Assembly: GCA_022113835.1 (NCBI GenBank)
Contig: JAILWY010000027.1
Coordinates: 10,790,501-10,854,500, forward strand
Direction: 5' to 3'
Source of the DNA: Atopsyche davidsoni
Lineage: Eukaryota > Arthropoda > Insecta > Trichoptera > Hydrobiosidae
DNA length: 64,000 nucleotides
Every line of letters begins with the position of its first letter. Position 1 is the stretch's first letter. Both the position numbers and the translations under genes were made by a program. The notes under the pieces were generated by a model. The model worked only from the letters and a program-made list of their open reading frames with translations, had not been told where the DNA came from and made no database searches. Positions 10,570-24,800 of the stretch are shown one piece after another.

Positions 10570-12739
10570 TGTATATTTATTTTATAAAACGTAGGGTCAG
10601 GCTCTGCCGATTAATTTCCAAACAAACAGAAAGCCGTGCAAACTGCGAGCTCACCTCTTTTTGCGAGCTTGCCGACAATGCTGAGTAAAGCGCTTGTCAT
10701 ATTCCAAACAATTATGAGAAAGAGGATATCTGCGCTATCAAAAAGTCGGCATTGCTGGCACAATTGCGGCTCCCATGGCCGCCTAAAAACAGGAAACGCA
10801 ACGCGGCTTTGTTTAAACACAAGCATGCACATTTTTTTTCAAATTTCTTGCAGTGAACTATTACACATCGTTTACGGTGTTTATTTGAGAAGCGAATTCC
10901 ATATTTACATTGTTTCGCAAGTGGCTAACTTTTTGTCGCGCTGCATCGGTTATTGACGAGCCGACCCACGCTTTCATTAAAAATTAATTTAATTAAAAAA
11001 ATATTTGAGTTCACCTCTCAGTTACAGTCTCGCAAAGCTCCTCTTTGCTGACAACAGCTGATCCTGCCACAGCCTTCACCTGTTGAAACCACCTGAAAGC
11101 TCCAACTCCTAAGCCACGAGTATTTTTTTTCAGGTAGCAGAGCTATCTGTGAATGAAAACTGTTACTTTTCAGGCCGAGAAAATCATTTTAAGCTAACTG
11201 GCGCTTAAAAGTACATTCTCTTTCAGAGAGGTCTCTATGTATAGTATATTGCAGAAATTCAGCCAAAAGTAATGCTAAGTATCATTCTCTACATACTATA
11301 TCTGAACGTCCAAATCTCTTGTGTCATAATAACGTTAGAGTGTGTAATTTTTGGGAAAGTACTTTTCGCTCTGTAAAATGATTTTTTCATCTATAATTAC
11401 TTTAAATTGTTAGCAGGAAATTTAGTATCAAAATATTAAATCAGCATTATCTCAAAATTACAATCAATTCATTTGTACTTTTTTTTTTGGTTGGGAAGAA
11501 ACTTTCTGGAGTGCGTGCTTGGAAAAAACACATTGAAAAATTATATTTTTAATAAAATAAATTCATTTATTTGCATGAAAATAGGTTTACAAATAATTTT
11601 CACATTACATTAAAAGTAAATACACATAAGAGGAGTACAGCACTGATTTCGACTTTATCTACAATACGTATACACAGAGTAGACATGAAATTACAGTGGC
11701 CTAATTTAAATACATTTTTTTTCATACATCCACAGGCTTTAACTAAATATTATTTATATTGGCTATAAATTAAGGTTGCCGAGTGTTCTCACGCCCGGCC
11801 AGGGTAACCTCACAAGTCACAACCGGTTGTTACAAACGTATCAAATAAATCATCCGGTCAACATCGCGTTTAATCACACTGATGCCCGATTATTCCTAAA
11901 GTACGCTTACTGACTGGAAAAGTCGCCTAAACCTATAAAATGCGGTAACAGTATACTGACTTGTGTAAGAAAAATTATTAATAATCATTTCATTCAGTAT
12001 TGTAAATGTACGAATGTTACTTATGTACACGTTTTTACTTATTACTACCCACGTGTTGCATAATTTTGCATAGAATTTACTCTCGCGAGGTTTACAAAAA
12101 CGAAATATTATTATCAGATGTGAAATAATCTTTATTTTTTGTTATTTTTTTTTATACGAGTATCGTAGATACGACGACCTACATTATGCAAATGGTTTTT
12201 AATAAACATTTATTAAGCCGCCAAGTATATTTTCGTAAGGGAGGTGCACGCGTACTATGGGCATACACCCCTAAAATTTACAATGTATTCTGTTATGTGT
12301 ATTAAAAATGTGAAATTCCAAAAAACACTCAACACGTGACGAACTGTCCGTATATAATATAGCACTGCTTAGGTTACATAGTCAATTATTTCTCGAGTGA
12401 TGTAACATATCACCGGCACAGTGACGCGCTCTGCATCCACACGCGACCATTTCCCCACCTCGGAATTCAATGAAGTAGCAGAGATCCATACAACGTAGCG
12501 CATTACTGCGTGCCACTGCTTCCCATTATAATATTATATATGTACAAATGCTTAAAATATCTATTCTATAAAAAAACTCATCGGAGTAATTTTTCAGAGC
12601 CTTCGTTTCTGGGCGTTACGATATACTAGTATATGTACTAGTTTTCAGTGTGATTCAAAAGAATATTTGTACGGCGTTACAACTTGTTGAGTGGTATGGT
12701 TTTTTTTTAATATTTTGCGAGGTATGCGTATAGGCTTCG
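10570..12739. other. Intergenic stretch downstream of the chitin-binding gene
   Basis: Positions 10590-10960 have balanced composition and high complexity, including homeodomain-like ATTAAT and forkhead-like TTTGTTTAAAC words. They could be a conserved non-coding element, but nothing in the window tests this. The remainder is AT-rich with no recognised feature. Confidence 0.4.
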
Positions 12740-12745
12740 TTTATT
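12740..12745 (-). terminator. Candidate polyadenylation signal AATAAA
   Basis: On the minus strand AATAAA lies 151 nt past the stop codon of the chitin-binding gene, a usual distance for the 3' end. Confidence 0.45.
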
Positions 12746-12895
12746 GGGAGAGTGTTGAGAGGTCTCATAAACTCGATGGGTATAGAGCGGTGTAGGTACA
12801 CTGGCAGTGTCGAGCCGCATCGTGAAGATGTCCTCGAGCAGGGCCTCGGTGAGCAGGGGGGGGTCGAGGGGGGCCCTGGCCGGGGTCGAGCCGCG

Positions 12896-15800
12896 CTAGT
12901 CCGGGAAGATGTCCTCGAGGAGAGCCTTGGTGAGGAGGCGGTGGGGCCTCGTGGGGTCCAGGCTGGGGCGGCGGTAGAGGCGGTCGTTGAGCGCGTACAG
13001 GCGCTGGGACAGCTCGCAGCGCACGTTGAACCACCAGTCGCACACGAACACCGCCTGCGAGAACTGCGTGCCGTTGGGGCACAGGAAGGACGCCTGCCGC
13101 CCGTCTATGTCGCAGTAGTGCCACCCTGCAAGCACAACGCTACAACACTCTGTCGCACATCACCACCACATCCTTAAACTTACAGGTTACATCATTTTAT
13201 CAACAATCAATCAAAAATCATGATCAACCAGCGACACGGGTGTGCACCATTGAAAAAGTCATTTTTTTAAAAAAGAAACAACTACAATGATATACGAGGG
13301 CGGTCCGATAAGTACTGTAGCGGTCAGTGCAAATACACCGCTACATTATTTGTCTTGTTAAGCTCCGCCCCTACCGCAGGTAGAGACTTTCTAATTTTAC
13401 AACAACCCCACAGAAAGACGCAGACACTCGACCAGTAACCACGTATAATTCTGTTTGTCCATCATCTTAATAAACGAATACGCAAACATTTCGCCAGCCT
13501 TTTGATCTACATCCATAATCAACAAGCAACATAACATCAACGGCGAAAGTACTAAGCCTACAAAAGAAAAACGAAATTTTTAAAAAGTTACGATTTATTT
13601 CTCAAAATAGTCTCATTTTAGCTCGATATTCCACTGTTTCGACTGTTCCTTGGTCTCTGGTGTGTACCAGTGGATCCATTTTTCGTCGACGGTCACGAAA
13701 CGACGCAGAAACTCCTTCGGATTGCGCTTAAACAGCGTCAAACACTGCTCCGAAGTGGTCTCACGGTTGCGCTTGTTGTCCGGAGTGAGTAAACGCGGCA
13801 CCCATCGCGACAGCTTTCTCATGCAGGATATGACCCACGCGGTCTTTTGAGATGCCTACTGTTTCAGCTATCTCGTGGTAGCCATTTTCGGGGCACCTGG
13901 GCGTGGCTCATCAATAACCGACGTGCGACCACGTTGAAACTCGCTAAACCAATTTTTGACGGTCGCCATCGAAGGAGAAGAGTCACCGTACACAGCATCC
14001 AAGCGCTCTTTGATTTCGCTGCGCGATTTCCCTTCCAAAAACAAGAATTGAATCACCGACCGATATTGCTGTTTTTCCATTTTTCTAAAATACGCGTACA
14101 CGTCCGCTTCCCCGTGCGGTCAAAACAAAACTACGAGTCCGATTCGGCTGAAACTTTGACAGTAGCCGTCTACGAGAGTGTACTACACGATAGAAAATCT
14201 TTCTTGCGATACTAGCACCATCGGGCGGTGAGGCTAAGTACTTATCGGACCGCCCTCGTAGTATAAATTGAACCGAATCAAACAAGTATCCACGCACGTA
14301 TAGTAAATTCAACTTTAAGCGCTCCATACACGTAGCAACAAATTGGCATCTCGTTCAACAAATTGAACAATGGTGTAGCCATAACCAGTAGTTTTCGTGA
14401 GATTTCATCAATATTATGAACACTTGAACGGCTTGAGAGAGCAATTTGAACGCTTTGCGAATCGCTTTGGGATTTCCAAGTACACCAATAAATGCGACCT
14501 TCCAAATGGGACCTCATCTCCCGGGACAGGCCAGCTGGCTCTATCACAGGGTGCCAATATTAAAATTAAAATTAGATTTTAATGTTAAATCATAGTATGG
14601 CCTTCTCTGAGTATAAAATTTTATTTCAGAACTAAATTACTTCAAAATGAAAGGGTCAGTTGCAAATCTCAATCAATACTAATAATTGCATTATCGACCT
14701 GTGTTTGGCTATTATAGCAATCACTATTGATTATTATCCCAAATGGTGGCACTTATTTCATAATTTGTATCCGAACTCGGTCAGCGATTGCCGCTGGAGC
14801 CGCCGAGACAATCGAGATCGTTTCGTTTATGACTTTTGATTCAATTTCATCAAATGCGCTGTTAAAATATAAATTTTATCGCCGTTTTATCTTGTTAGGT
14901 GTTCATAATCTAATTATTTAAAGTATATGCGTTACAGCCTATTATCTGTGTCCATGCCAGGGGTGCTCAGCGGGATTGCAAATTTGTTATAATACATTAT
15001 TTTCAGGGTTTTTGCATTCGCATTGAGTAAATATCAGGCAATATTTACAATCGACGAACGCTATCGCTTCTTCTATTGAAATAAATAAATTGACGGAATC
15101 CCACATTAAAAAGATTGTACGTAATACAGCGACATTCTGATGATAATGATAACACAAAACTGCATGCCTAGGTTTATTAAATTATGCACATGCAGTGAGG
15201 CCGAAACTTGCAAAACAAGGCAGGACAAGCAGTTGTCTACAGTTGCGATCAACTTGCAGCTACATTATAGGCAAAACCATTTAAAAAACGTCCAAAATAA
15301 ATGGAGCTACAAGATGATGGCGCGATTTGTTGCTACGGGTGTAGAGGCGTTTATTTTGGGTGTTTTTTTTTAAGGTTTTGCTAAGGTAAACAACGCAAAG
15401 TAGACGCTATTGGCTAGCTGCAAGTCGGTTGCAAGTTGTGTCGCGACGGGTGTGAGGCCTTTATTTTGGGTGTTTTTTTATAAATGGTTTTGCTTAGGTA
15501 AACAACGCAAAGTAGACGCTATTGGCTAGCTGCAAGTCGGTTGCAAGTTGTGTCGCGACGGGTGTAGAGGCCTTTAGGCATCACATCAGCGCCTCGAGTC
15601 GACTCCCGCCTCTAAGGAGGTCAAGCAAATAAACCGTTCAAAGAGCCCTCGGGTGCATGCCGCGCACAATCATAACACACCGATTGCGCTGCGAAATAAC
15701 TGCACTCATAATCACAAGCTTCCGAGTGAAAGGTTACGCCTCGTGACTCGTGAATATTAAAATAGATTAAGCTCCAGGGCCCCGTGGATGCCCTCGGACT

Positions 15801-18800
15801 TCCCATAAGCCGTGGTTTCGTCACATCCGACGGTCCGCGGGCAGATGGCCTTTGTGATATAAAGAGGAATATGACATTCTTTCGAGCGACTCGCCGCGCA
15901 TTTCGACACAATCAATGGAACGAGCCCGACACTGTGCGGACCCCATCCGATGGCATTTCACAAACCAGATATTGGTATATTTTTGTAGGCATAAAGAAAA
16001 TTGTAGCTACAGTTTCATTGTACGTCCTCGCGATGCTCCGAAGTAAACCACATGATATTTTATTCAATAGTCTCATCCGAGGATATCGTGACATGGATGA
16101 TGGACATGATTCATTTTACTCAGCAATAAAATAAAAATTGAAGCTAGTGATACTCATCGGGTGCTAGTTTTTAGGGTGGCTTCACCCCATGCCCACCTTG
16201 ACACCTCGTCTCCGGGTCGGCGAAGAACCCGGGGTATGGCTGCTCGTCGCAGTAGAAGTTGGTGTACGGCATGGCAGCCAGCACGGGGTAGTCTGTGCCG
16301 GGCCGACCTGCAAAGCACAGTATAACACATGAAAAAAAAAAAACAATATTCTGATGATCTGACAAAATAATAAAAACAAATTTACAACGAAAACTTCTGT
16401 ACCTTAATACACCCACAACGGATTCATAAATTCGAGTATATACATATATAATATACTAATTTATTTCGTCGGTTCCGTGTAGGTTTGTTACGAGTACGAG
16501 TGCCAGTATCAACATTCTCGTGTTGTTGTAGTGCAGGGGTGGCCAACAAGGCGATTGCGAAGCCAATTATACATAGAAACCGATTAAGCTTCATGATAAA
16601 TAGAGCACTAATTTAGATTATGCTTATTCTTGTTAGACAGCATTTTCATACTTAAAGCTAACGAATTCCCCTTGACGTAAATTTTTGGGTCACACATATA
16701 TTTTGCATATCTACCCATAGCTCGTGAGAGTGTCTTTCGTGCTGAAACACAGTGTATATATAGAGTATGTAATTACACCTCCCTCTCCCCTGTTTAAACT
16801 ATGCTACAAGTCGATTCTGATACACAAAAGTTAGCCACCCTTTTCAAGAAGACTATGTGGGTGACGAGAGTACTCCAACACCCTTCGTATTGCCACTTTC
16901 AATGCTTGTATGTTATTGCTTTTCGATGGCTCGAAGCCTCGTCCGTCAGCGATTCAATAAAATGCATCGCGGACGAATCGATTATTTTCATCTCAAACTC
17001 GCAAAAAATGTGAAGGCACTTAACTAGATCACCTCGGCGCGGATCCCTCGCTCTCCGAAACCCAACCTTACTGCACCAAACCGTAAATTAAATCGGTAAT
17101 ATACATATTCAGTGCGGCCGCAAAGCTAGACATCAATCAGCATGACGAAATATCGATTTGAATACATTTTAACATTTTTTAGCTCGCTGTGAATTTTAAT
17201 GCAACATAATGATCTACGGCTAATCTTGGATGAATTATTTATTTGGTTCTATGGAGGAATTCGGCTTCGGTGTGATGTCAGCGTCCATCGCAGGTCGCCC
17301 TCGATATCGGTAGATGAATAGAATTTTAAGTCAGCAACTTCTTTTTCATCAAGTGGAGGTTGGCGATCATTTTACTGAGCACAAACTCATTCTGAGCCAG
17401 TGTTCATGGTTTTCTAAGGGGAAAATAACGTAGTGGGTCCCCGGGTCTACAAAGCTCTGGCGTTTACCAATCCTTTACACACGCTCAGGGTGCAGAACGG
17501 CAGCCATGAAATCATAAAAAAAACTCATGCAACAAGAACCGTAAGCTTCATTAGTCAGCAACTAATACGGTTTATTAGTGCTGGGCTTGAGCTTTGTTAT
17601 CGCTGTACAAACCCCACGTGACCTTGAGAACAACAGCTGATTTGTTTGATGGTATATGTAATAAACGAATGTGTTATTTTTGGACGATCTAGGCTCTAGG
17701 CCCTGCTGCCATGGCGGCGTGGCCTCGGCAGCCTCATCCGGGGTCAGAGGTCGCGGTGTCGCCCGCCAGGACCCGCGCAGGCCTCCAGCCATCGCCGAAC
17801 TCAGGTGGGAACGACACACCGATTACAATAAGACCAAAATATGATTAATGATTTATTGTAATATTAACCACACAGCCCCGACCCACACGCTACAAAGCAG
17901 GGGTGGCCAAAGCGTCGGCCGCGTAACTGTCCCGAGTCGCCCGTCTGTCTGATATGTACACATCTCCGATGATCACTTTGTTAGTAATCAGTAATATTTT
18001 TGAGTAAAATACTTGAGTGATTTTCCACATGTTCGTTTTTATTTGTGACCGGTTTCGCCAACCTTTCACGTTGGCATTATAAAACCGGTAACAAATAAAA
18101 ACGCACATGTGGAAAATCACTGAAGTATTTTACTCAAAAATATTAAGATGGAATTCCACCAAGTACTCTCTGTCAAAAATATTGAATTTCTTAGTAATCA
18201 GTAATATTGAACATGTATTACTAATATAATTTAAACGTATTCTCTTAAAATCACTTAGCACATCCGATGTTGGTAGACAGCCGCATGTGATTTAAATTGA
18301 TCAAAAGTTTGTCCACCCCTGCTACAAAGAAATGCCTCCAAAATTACCAGCTCTTTAAAATAATAATAGCGTACGGTTTTTTTAAACTTTTTGCTAATTC
18401 TTGATGTAAGATATTTACATATTTCTAGTTGAAAAATATATAAATTGTTTACCAGAAGATGAACAAAATACAGTCTACCATAAATTTAAGTACGACATTG
18501 ACTAAACCGGTCTTATCACTTTTTTTTTAAGATGGATTTTCAAAAAAGTGTTGATAGTATTTGTTTGTATAAATCTATATCATTTCTTGATTTACGAGTG
18601 CCTTTATGTTATAAAATATGAATAAGCTCACAGCTCAATCAGAATAACCCCCACACCTCTTCACGAGTCATCTACTCGCGTGTAACCCACAAACGCAGGC
18701 CGACTGCTCCCAAGGACTTCCATTGTTCACAGGCTGGTGCACCGAGTTTTCACTGACTCAAAATACGCACATCATGGAAAATAATATTGCTTAGATTATG

Positions 18801-21800
18801 GATTCGGCCTTTCTTTTGTATTGTTGTGTATTTTTTTGTAACTCTGAATGCTACATCCTTGAACAGGTAGGAAGGAAAACGTTCGCGAGTTCTCTCACGG
18901 TCCCGGCAGACATTGTGCATGTGTATGCATTTTTTCTATCTGTACCGTGTAAATGTAAATATAGGTCCATGATACTTTTTTTGCCTGCGATTAGCATTTG
19001 ATCTGTTCGTTATTTCTGCGTTTTGTTTCATGATTTAGTGATCAATTATTCATTTGATTTAAAAGGCAGTTTCAATTGTAGTCATTTTGAATGCTGGACA
19101 GGTTGATAAAGACGAGAGGCGTGCTTCCAATTAGGAGTTGGATTTATGGATATCGCATTATACACAAGATACAATGGTGTAAAACTTCATAAAACTGTTT
19201 GCTGCTGTTTGTTTGCTGTTTTGTCTATACAATCGAATACTATTAAATTTATTGAGTTCCTAGTTGGAATATATTTTGACATTGTATATTACACAAAAAC
19301 AAAACACACAAGGGAAATTTACATGAGAAATATTCTTCTGTGGTCTCTGCGTGTGTTGCATAAAATATTTTATTTATGAACCGTGCCGGTGGGATTTTTT
19401 TGTAAACGATTGTCATGAAAAGCTTGAATGACCACGAAGTCTATTTGTAATCTCCATCTTAAATAAAATTATTATACTTACTGATATGTCGCATGCCGAT
19501 CTTTGTGTATTTTAAAAAAATGTAAATGCTACTACATCGAAAATATAAAAACTACAGGCGTTTACGATGGTACGATACGCTCTCCCCATTCTGTACCTTG
19601 AGCGTGTGAAAAGGATCACCAGAGCTTTGTGAGGAAAGGATTATATAATAATGCTATTGGGCAGCAGCAATACGCAAACATTTCCTTCCAATATAAAACT
19701 GCGGTGTTTCTACACCGCAGGACACGGAAACCTACTGCACTATTTTCGCTTTAAAAAAATCATGAACACTGACTCAGCATAAGTATATGCTCAGTGAGAT
19801 GGTCTCTAACCTCCTCTGAGATGATGCTCTTGATGAAGAATATATCTTTCAGCAATACGCATACCTTTCCTTCCAGTATAACACTGGCTCAGCATGAGTA
19901 TATGCTCAGTGAAATAGTCGCCAACCTCCTCTGAGGTGAGGCTTCTGATGAAGAATATATATTGATGAAGAAGGGAGGAGGAAATTTTCACGGGTGCAGA
20001 AAATCGGAAATACAGCCGAATTAGTGAGTGTATTCAAGGAAATGATCACCAACCTCGCATGAGAAGAGGCAATAGAAGAAGATGATGCCCCTGAAAAATG
20101 TTTGATAGATTTTTTACGAAGAAATTTTGAAGTGCTTGGAACAAAACATAGTCGAATAACTAGCGAGGGTGGTGGGGCACTGACCGGGGATGGAGCGCCC
20201 CAGCTCCAGGTACTCCTGCACGGAGGCGCTGAGGAAGCCGGGTGGGGCCGGCGGGGCGTCCAGAGGGTCCAGAGGGTCCAGAGGGTCCAGAGGGTCCAGC
20301 GGCTCCGGCGGCCCCGCCCTCCCGTCCCGCTCGTCCAGCGCCTGCGCCGCCTCCGCCCGCAGCCCCGGCGCCGCCGGAGACCTGCCCCGCTTGCCGCCCA
20401 CACCCTCCGATCCTCCACCCCCTGCAACAAGCATATACATACATTTTAGACAAATTTATTATGAGTTCCTAGTCCTCGGTGGGCTCAGAGCGACACGGTT
20501 TATTTTCACCACGGGTCAACACCGATCAGATCCCGCCCGGCCAGCCAGTGAACAGGTCACATCGGACAGGGTTAGTATAAAGCAGTGCTTCTCAAAGTTG
20601 GCCCGACGGACCCCAGGGGGTCCTTAGAAAATTAAAATCGTTTTGGGGGTTCCTGAACAACGTCAGGGGGTCCGCGCAAGGTTTAATATGAAATAAAAAA
20701 ATTGTGACACATTTTTATTAATATGGAAGTCGATTTTTACGTCCTAAGTAAAATATAAATATAGACAGGTGCATAAAATACAAGTAATAACAGGCATCGC
20801 GGTGAGTCAGGTAGGTTCATACAGGAACGCAATAGAGTCGATACTTGCACCAACTAGTCTATAATATGAATTTATGTAGTTTCACCCAGGGTCCGTAGGC
20901 AACTTTTGACTATGAAAAGGGTCTATGGCCCAAAAAAGTTTGAGAGCCACTGGTATGAAACATTGGTTCCCAAAGTGGTCAATATCGACCCCCAGGGGTC
21001 GATTCCGCCCTGCAAGGGGTCGATGACAGCGAAAAATTTAATTGGGGGTCCACGAACTGTAAATGGGGGTCTACGAGAGGATCCTATTTAGGCAGGTCAT
21101 CACCAAAATACACACAGTGGATTATCAATCCATACGGTTACATTGAAGAATCAGAAGTCATACTACAAAAAGAACTGATTGGAATAAGCACTAATGAAGA
21201 ACTGAAGGGGCAGGTTAGAAAGGGATATTCAGCATTCATGCGTGCTATTTATCCTGCATTATGGACTATCGCAAGAAAGTTTTTGATAGCTTTACCATCT
21301 TCATTCCTTGTGGAAAGCGGTATCAATACGGTTGCCAATCTTCTTACAAAAAAAGAAATAGATTGGAAATCACTGGGCGAAGAGATTTATAGTTAAATCT
21401 GACTTATTTGAAGCCAAATATTGAAAAATTCCTATCAAAGCATAACACCCATCCCTCCCATTAAAAGTATTGATTTTTTTAGTGAATGTTACTATATTTG
21501 CATTTTGTGTGTTTTTATTTATAAAGGTATACAGTAAAACCTCGATATAACGGACCCCTGTTTAACGGACAAAAAATCCGGTCAAATGTAAAAATTCAAT
21601 ATTAGCAAGGCTAGGTCTACGAAAAATAGGAAAACTCGACAAGGGGTCGACGGGACAAAAAGTTTGGGAACCTATGGTATTAAGTAAAGCTCCAGAAGTA
21701 CATAGCAGCCATCGTTGGTGTTGATATTGTGAAGCAGTACCTACCTGGAAGTCCCTAAATGTGGCACACTCATCTCGTAAATCTGTCATACTTAATTTTC

Positions 21801-24800
21801 ATAAATAGGTTTGTGGTTGAGTTAGAATAAATCCAATAGTGTCGGTAAATTCAACTCCTTCGTATTGCATCATATTTTTTTATTGCAACGATTACGCCAA
21901 TAACTACTGTCAATTATTATTTTATTAATACACTCGCGTGTTAAAATAAATCGATTTATTTTTCTCCGAGTTCAAAGTATCACAGAAGCACAGTGTTGAT
22001 CACTTCTCTTGTGAAACAATGCGCTCTGAAGACATTGACACCGACGTGAATAAATTCTGCATTGCACGTGTGCCTGTACTAAATGTCAGCAGTAGCTTCT
22101 CTAAGCCCTACACACGCTGCGAACCTTTTTGCCTTATTCACATAGGTTAAACTGGCCATTGGTTAACTGCAAATCGGTTGCACGTTTTGTCGCTGCGTGT
22201 GTAGCCGGCTCAAAGCGAGTGAGATATCTGACATGTACACTCCAATAGAGTGGCAAACGCGAGCTGACTCCTTAGGCTAAGCTAATTCAATGTCTTCCAA
22301 ACACACAAGCTTAAAGTGAGTCACGACTATAAGATCACTCGGTACAAGGTGACTACACAAAATAACAGTACTATGTAATAAGCTATTGATACAGTATAAA
22401 TATATACTACCTACAAAAATGTGATTACAAATTCAATTCTTCGGTGCTGACTGATCTCACTTGTAATAAACGTAATGTACCCTTGTATTTCTTATTTAAA
22501 AAAAAAATAGTTCAATTTATATATGCGTGATTATATTTAATATAATTAGATCATAATTTATACTGATGTATCTTGAAATACAACACAAATCACTGTGTAG
22601 CGTCAAAAAACCTTTATAACTCAATCTGAATACGAGTATAATCAATGGTGTGTGTTACTTATGTACTGGCAAATATTCGGTTAAACCAGTCCACATTGAG
22701 TAAAGCCGTCTACACATGCAGCGACACAATCTGCGTATCTTTATTTTGTGTATTTTTTTTAAATAGATTATCCCAAGTAAACAGCTGAAAAGACGACTTC
22801 ATCATCGGGTGCCTCTCCTCAGAGGAGGTTGGCGACTATCTCACTTAGCGTATATTTATGCTAGGCCAGTGTTCATGGTGTTCTTATGGAGAATAGTGTA
22901 AAAGACGACGACCTCCTTTTGGACCACGAGAGGTCTCGATCTCCACGCTGAGTGCGCGACGGACTACAATGGCCGAAATATTAAATATTATTCATATCAA
23001 AAGAAAAACAAAACAACAAGAAACATAAAATTACAAAATGCGTAGGCGGAAAATGTACACGACATGACTGTTAAAATTCCGATGATCGCTAGAACTCAAA
23101 ATAACCTTACGAAGTTGGGATAAACTGAAAAAATATGCAAATTCAAACGAGAGTGTGATAACGGAAGTGTTAATTATTTTTTAACAATGACTTATGGTTT
23201 CCTTGAAAAACTTCAACAAGTGCTTATTGATTAACTGTTGACATTAAATTAAAATATTTATTTTCAAAACATATTGTAAAAAAATCAAAATGGCTAAAGA
23301 TAATATTGAGATTATTGAAAAATCCAATAGAGATTCTAAACTCTACAAGGACAGGTGGAATACGTATTTTTCCTACTCTTGGATTCTCTGTCCGGTAGCG
23401 GAAGACATTGAAACTCAAATAATATTTATACGAAGCTCCAAAACCTAAATATTATGAAATATAATAAACACGCAAGCAACATATAATATATTATTACGAC
23501 CAGCATCAAACCAGAAGCCTTTTTATAATTATCGAAAATCTGAATCAGTCATTGTTTACGTGATATCATTATCACGCATGTGCACATTTGCTTCATTATT
23601 TTGTATCTTTTAAATGAGTTGATACTATAATAGAATAAGCATAAAATGATGATGATACCCTTTAGTTATAAATTTTTTTTTTTATACTAATACAATTCTA
23701 GAGATGAATTGGAAAATTATGCGATAACTCACAAAGTGAACGTTTACATCATAGTGGAACTCATAAGTAAAATAAAAACTATCGCACGTTACAAGTCCAC
23801 TTCATCATCATCATCATTTTTGGCGTACAATCCGTGGCTACAATAAAGAAACATCAAATATTATTTCCATTTCAATTCATTACTTTAACATTCAAGATAC
23901 TAAATACGTATGGCTTGTGAGTGATTTATTCAAAAAATGTTTTATTATAGTACGCTGAATTTTAGTATGTAACAATAAATCAAACACGTTAGGAGAATCG
24001 CCCAAAGGCAACAGTAATAAGTGTTAAAAGTAATATTTAAATCTTTATCTAAATAAAATTGTATAATATGTATAGTATAATCTTAGATTTATGAGTGATT
24101 AAAAAATATATATAAGTAAATTAATGCGTCGTTCAATGCATTTTATATCTGATCGATCGATATCATAATAAAAATTATAAATATAGGTGTGTATATATAT
24201 AGTATAATAATCGAATAAGTAAACTATGATTAAACGTTAGCAAAAGTAGTAGTTCAATTAAAAATATTTTTTTTTTTATATATATTAAAGAGATGCTTTA
24301 GGTCACGCAATACTTTTTTTGCTCGTATGATCTGCACGCGACCGGTGAATTGGCAGTTTAACGTTTCGGCGAACCGGGATTCCCTTCATCATCCCAGCCG
24401 GCAGCCAGACGATGGCATTTGAACTAATCACTGGGTAATACAGATACTTCGTTTTGTAATAAATATCCCGCATTAACGTAACGAATTAATCACTCGAGGC
24501 AGTTACTGCGAACACGGTTTCCATCTTACAAATCACCTTAATAACAGCATCCGCAATGTAGCCAATATCTACAATCCATTTTATTAAGTCCACTTTTCAG
24601 GCTTTATAAAAAATCGGCCCAAGGCTGACCTAAATCGTGATGGAATAAAAACCATTCCATCGGCCACGGCTGATGTCCTGACAACTCCATCGCTCCGATC
24701 TTTGCGTAATTTTAACAAACTCTAATAATTTCGTTTCGCTCCAGGTGTCATATTTATCATTTGATCGACTCTGATCAAAACTTATCGCGGAGCTTTTAAA

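Larger units (their letters stand above)
13295..14258 (-). mobile_element. mariner element, internally deleted and carrying an LTR insertion
   Basis: The terminal inverted repeats are CGAGGGCGGTCCGATAAGTAC (13295-13315) and its complement ending at 14258, each next to TA (13293-13294 and 14259-14260). Transposase remnants lie on the minus strand at 14101-13868 and 13822-13613. A 233-bp LTR sits exactly at the inner edge of the left repeat (13316-13548). Without it the element is about 730 bp, little over half the usual 1.3 kb. It is dead. Confidence 0.88.

Noticed and set aside
12752..13177. A 141-codon plus-strand protein
   Set aside because: It is antisense to the last exon of the CBM14 gene, which has a cysteine pattern and matching splice phases.
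15339..15571. A CRISPR-like array
   Set aside because: There are only two long units without spacers, in a eukaryotic intron, and they match dispersed mobile elements.
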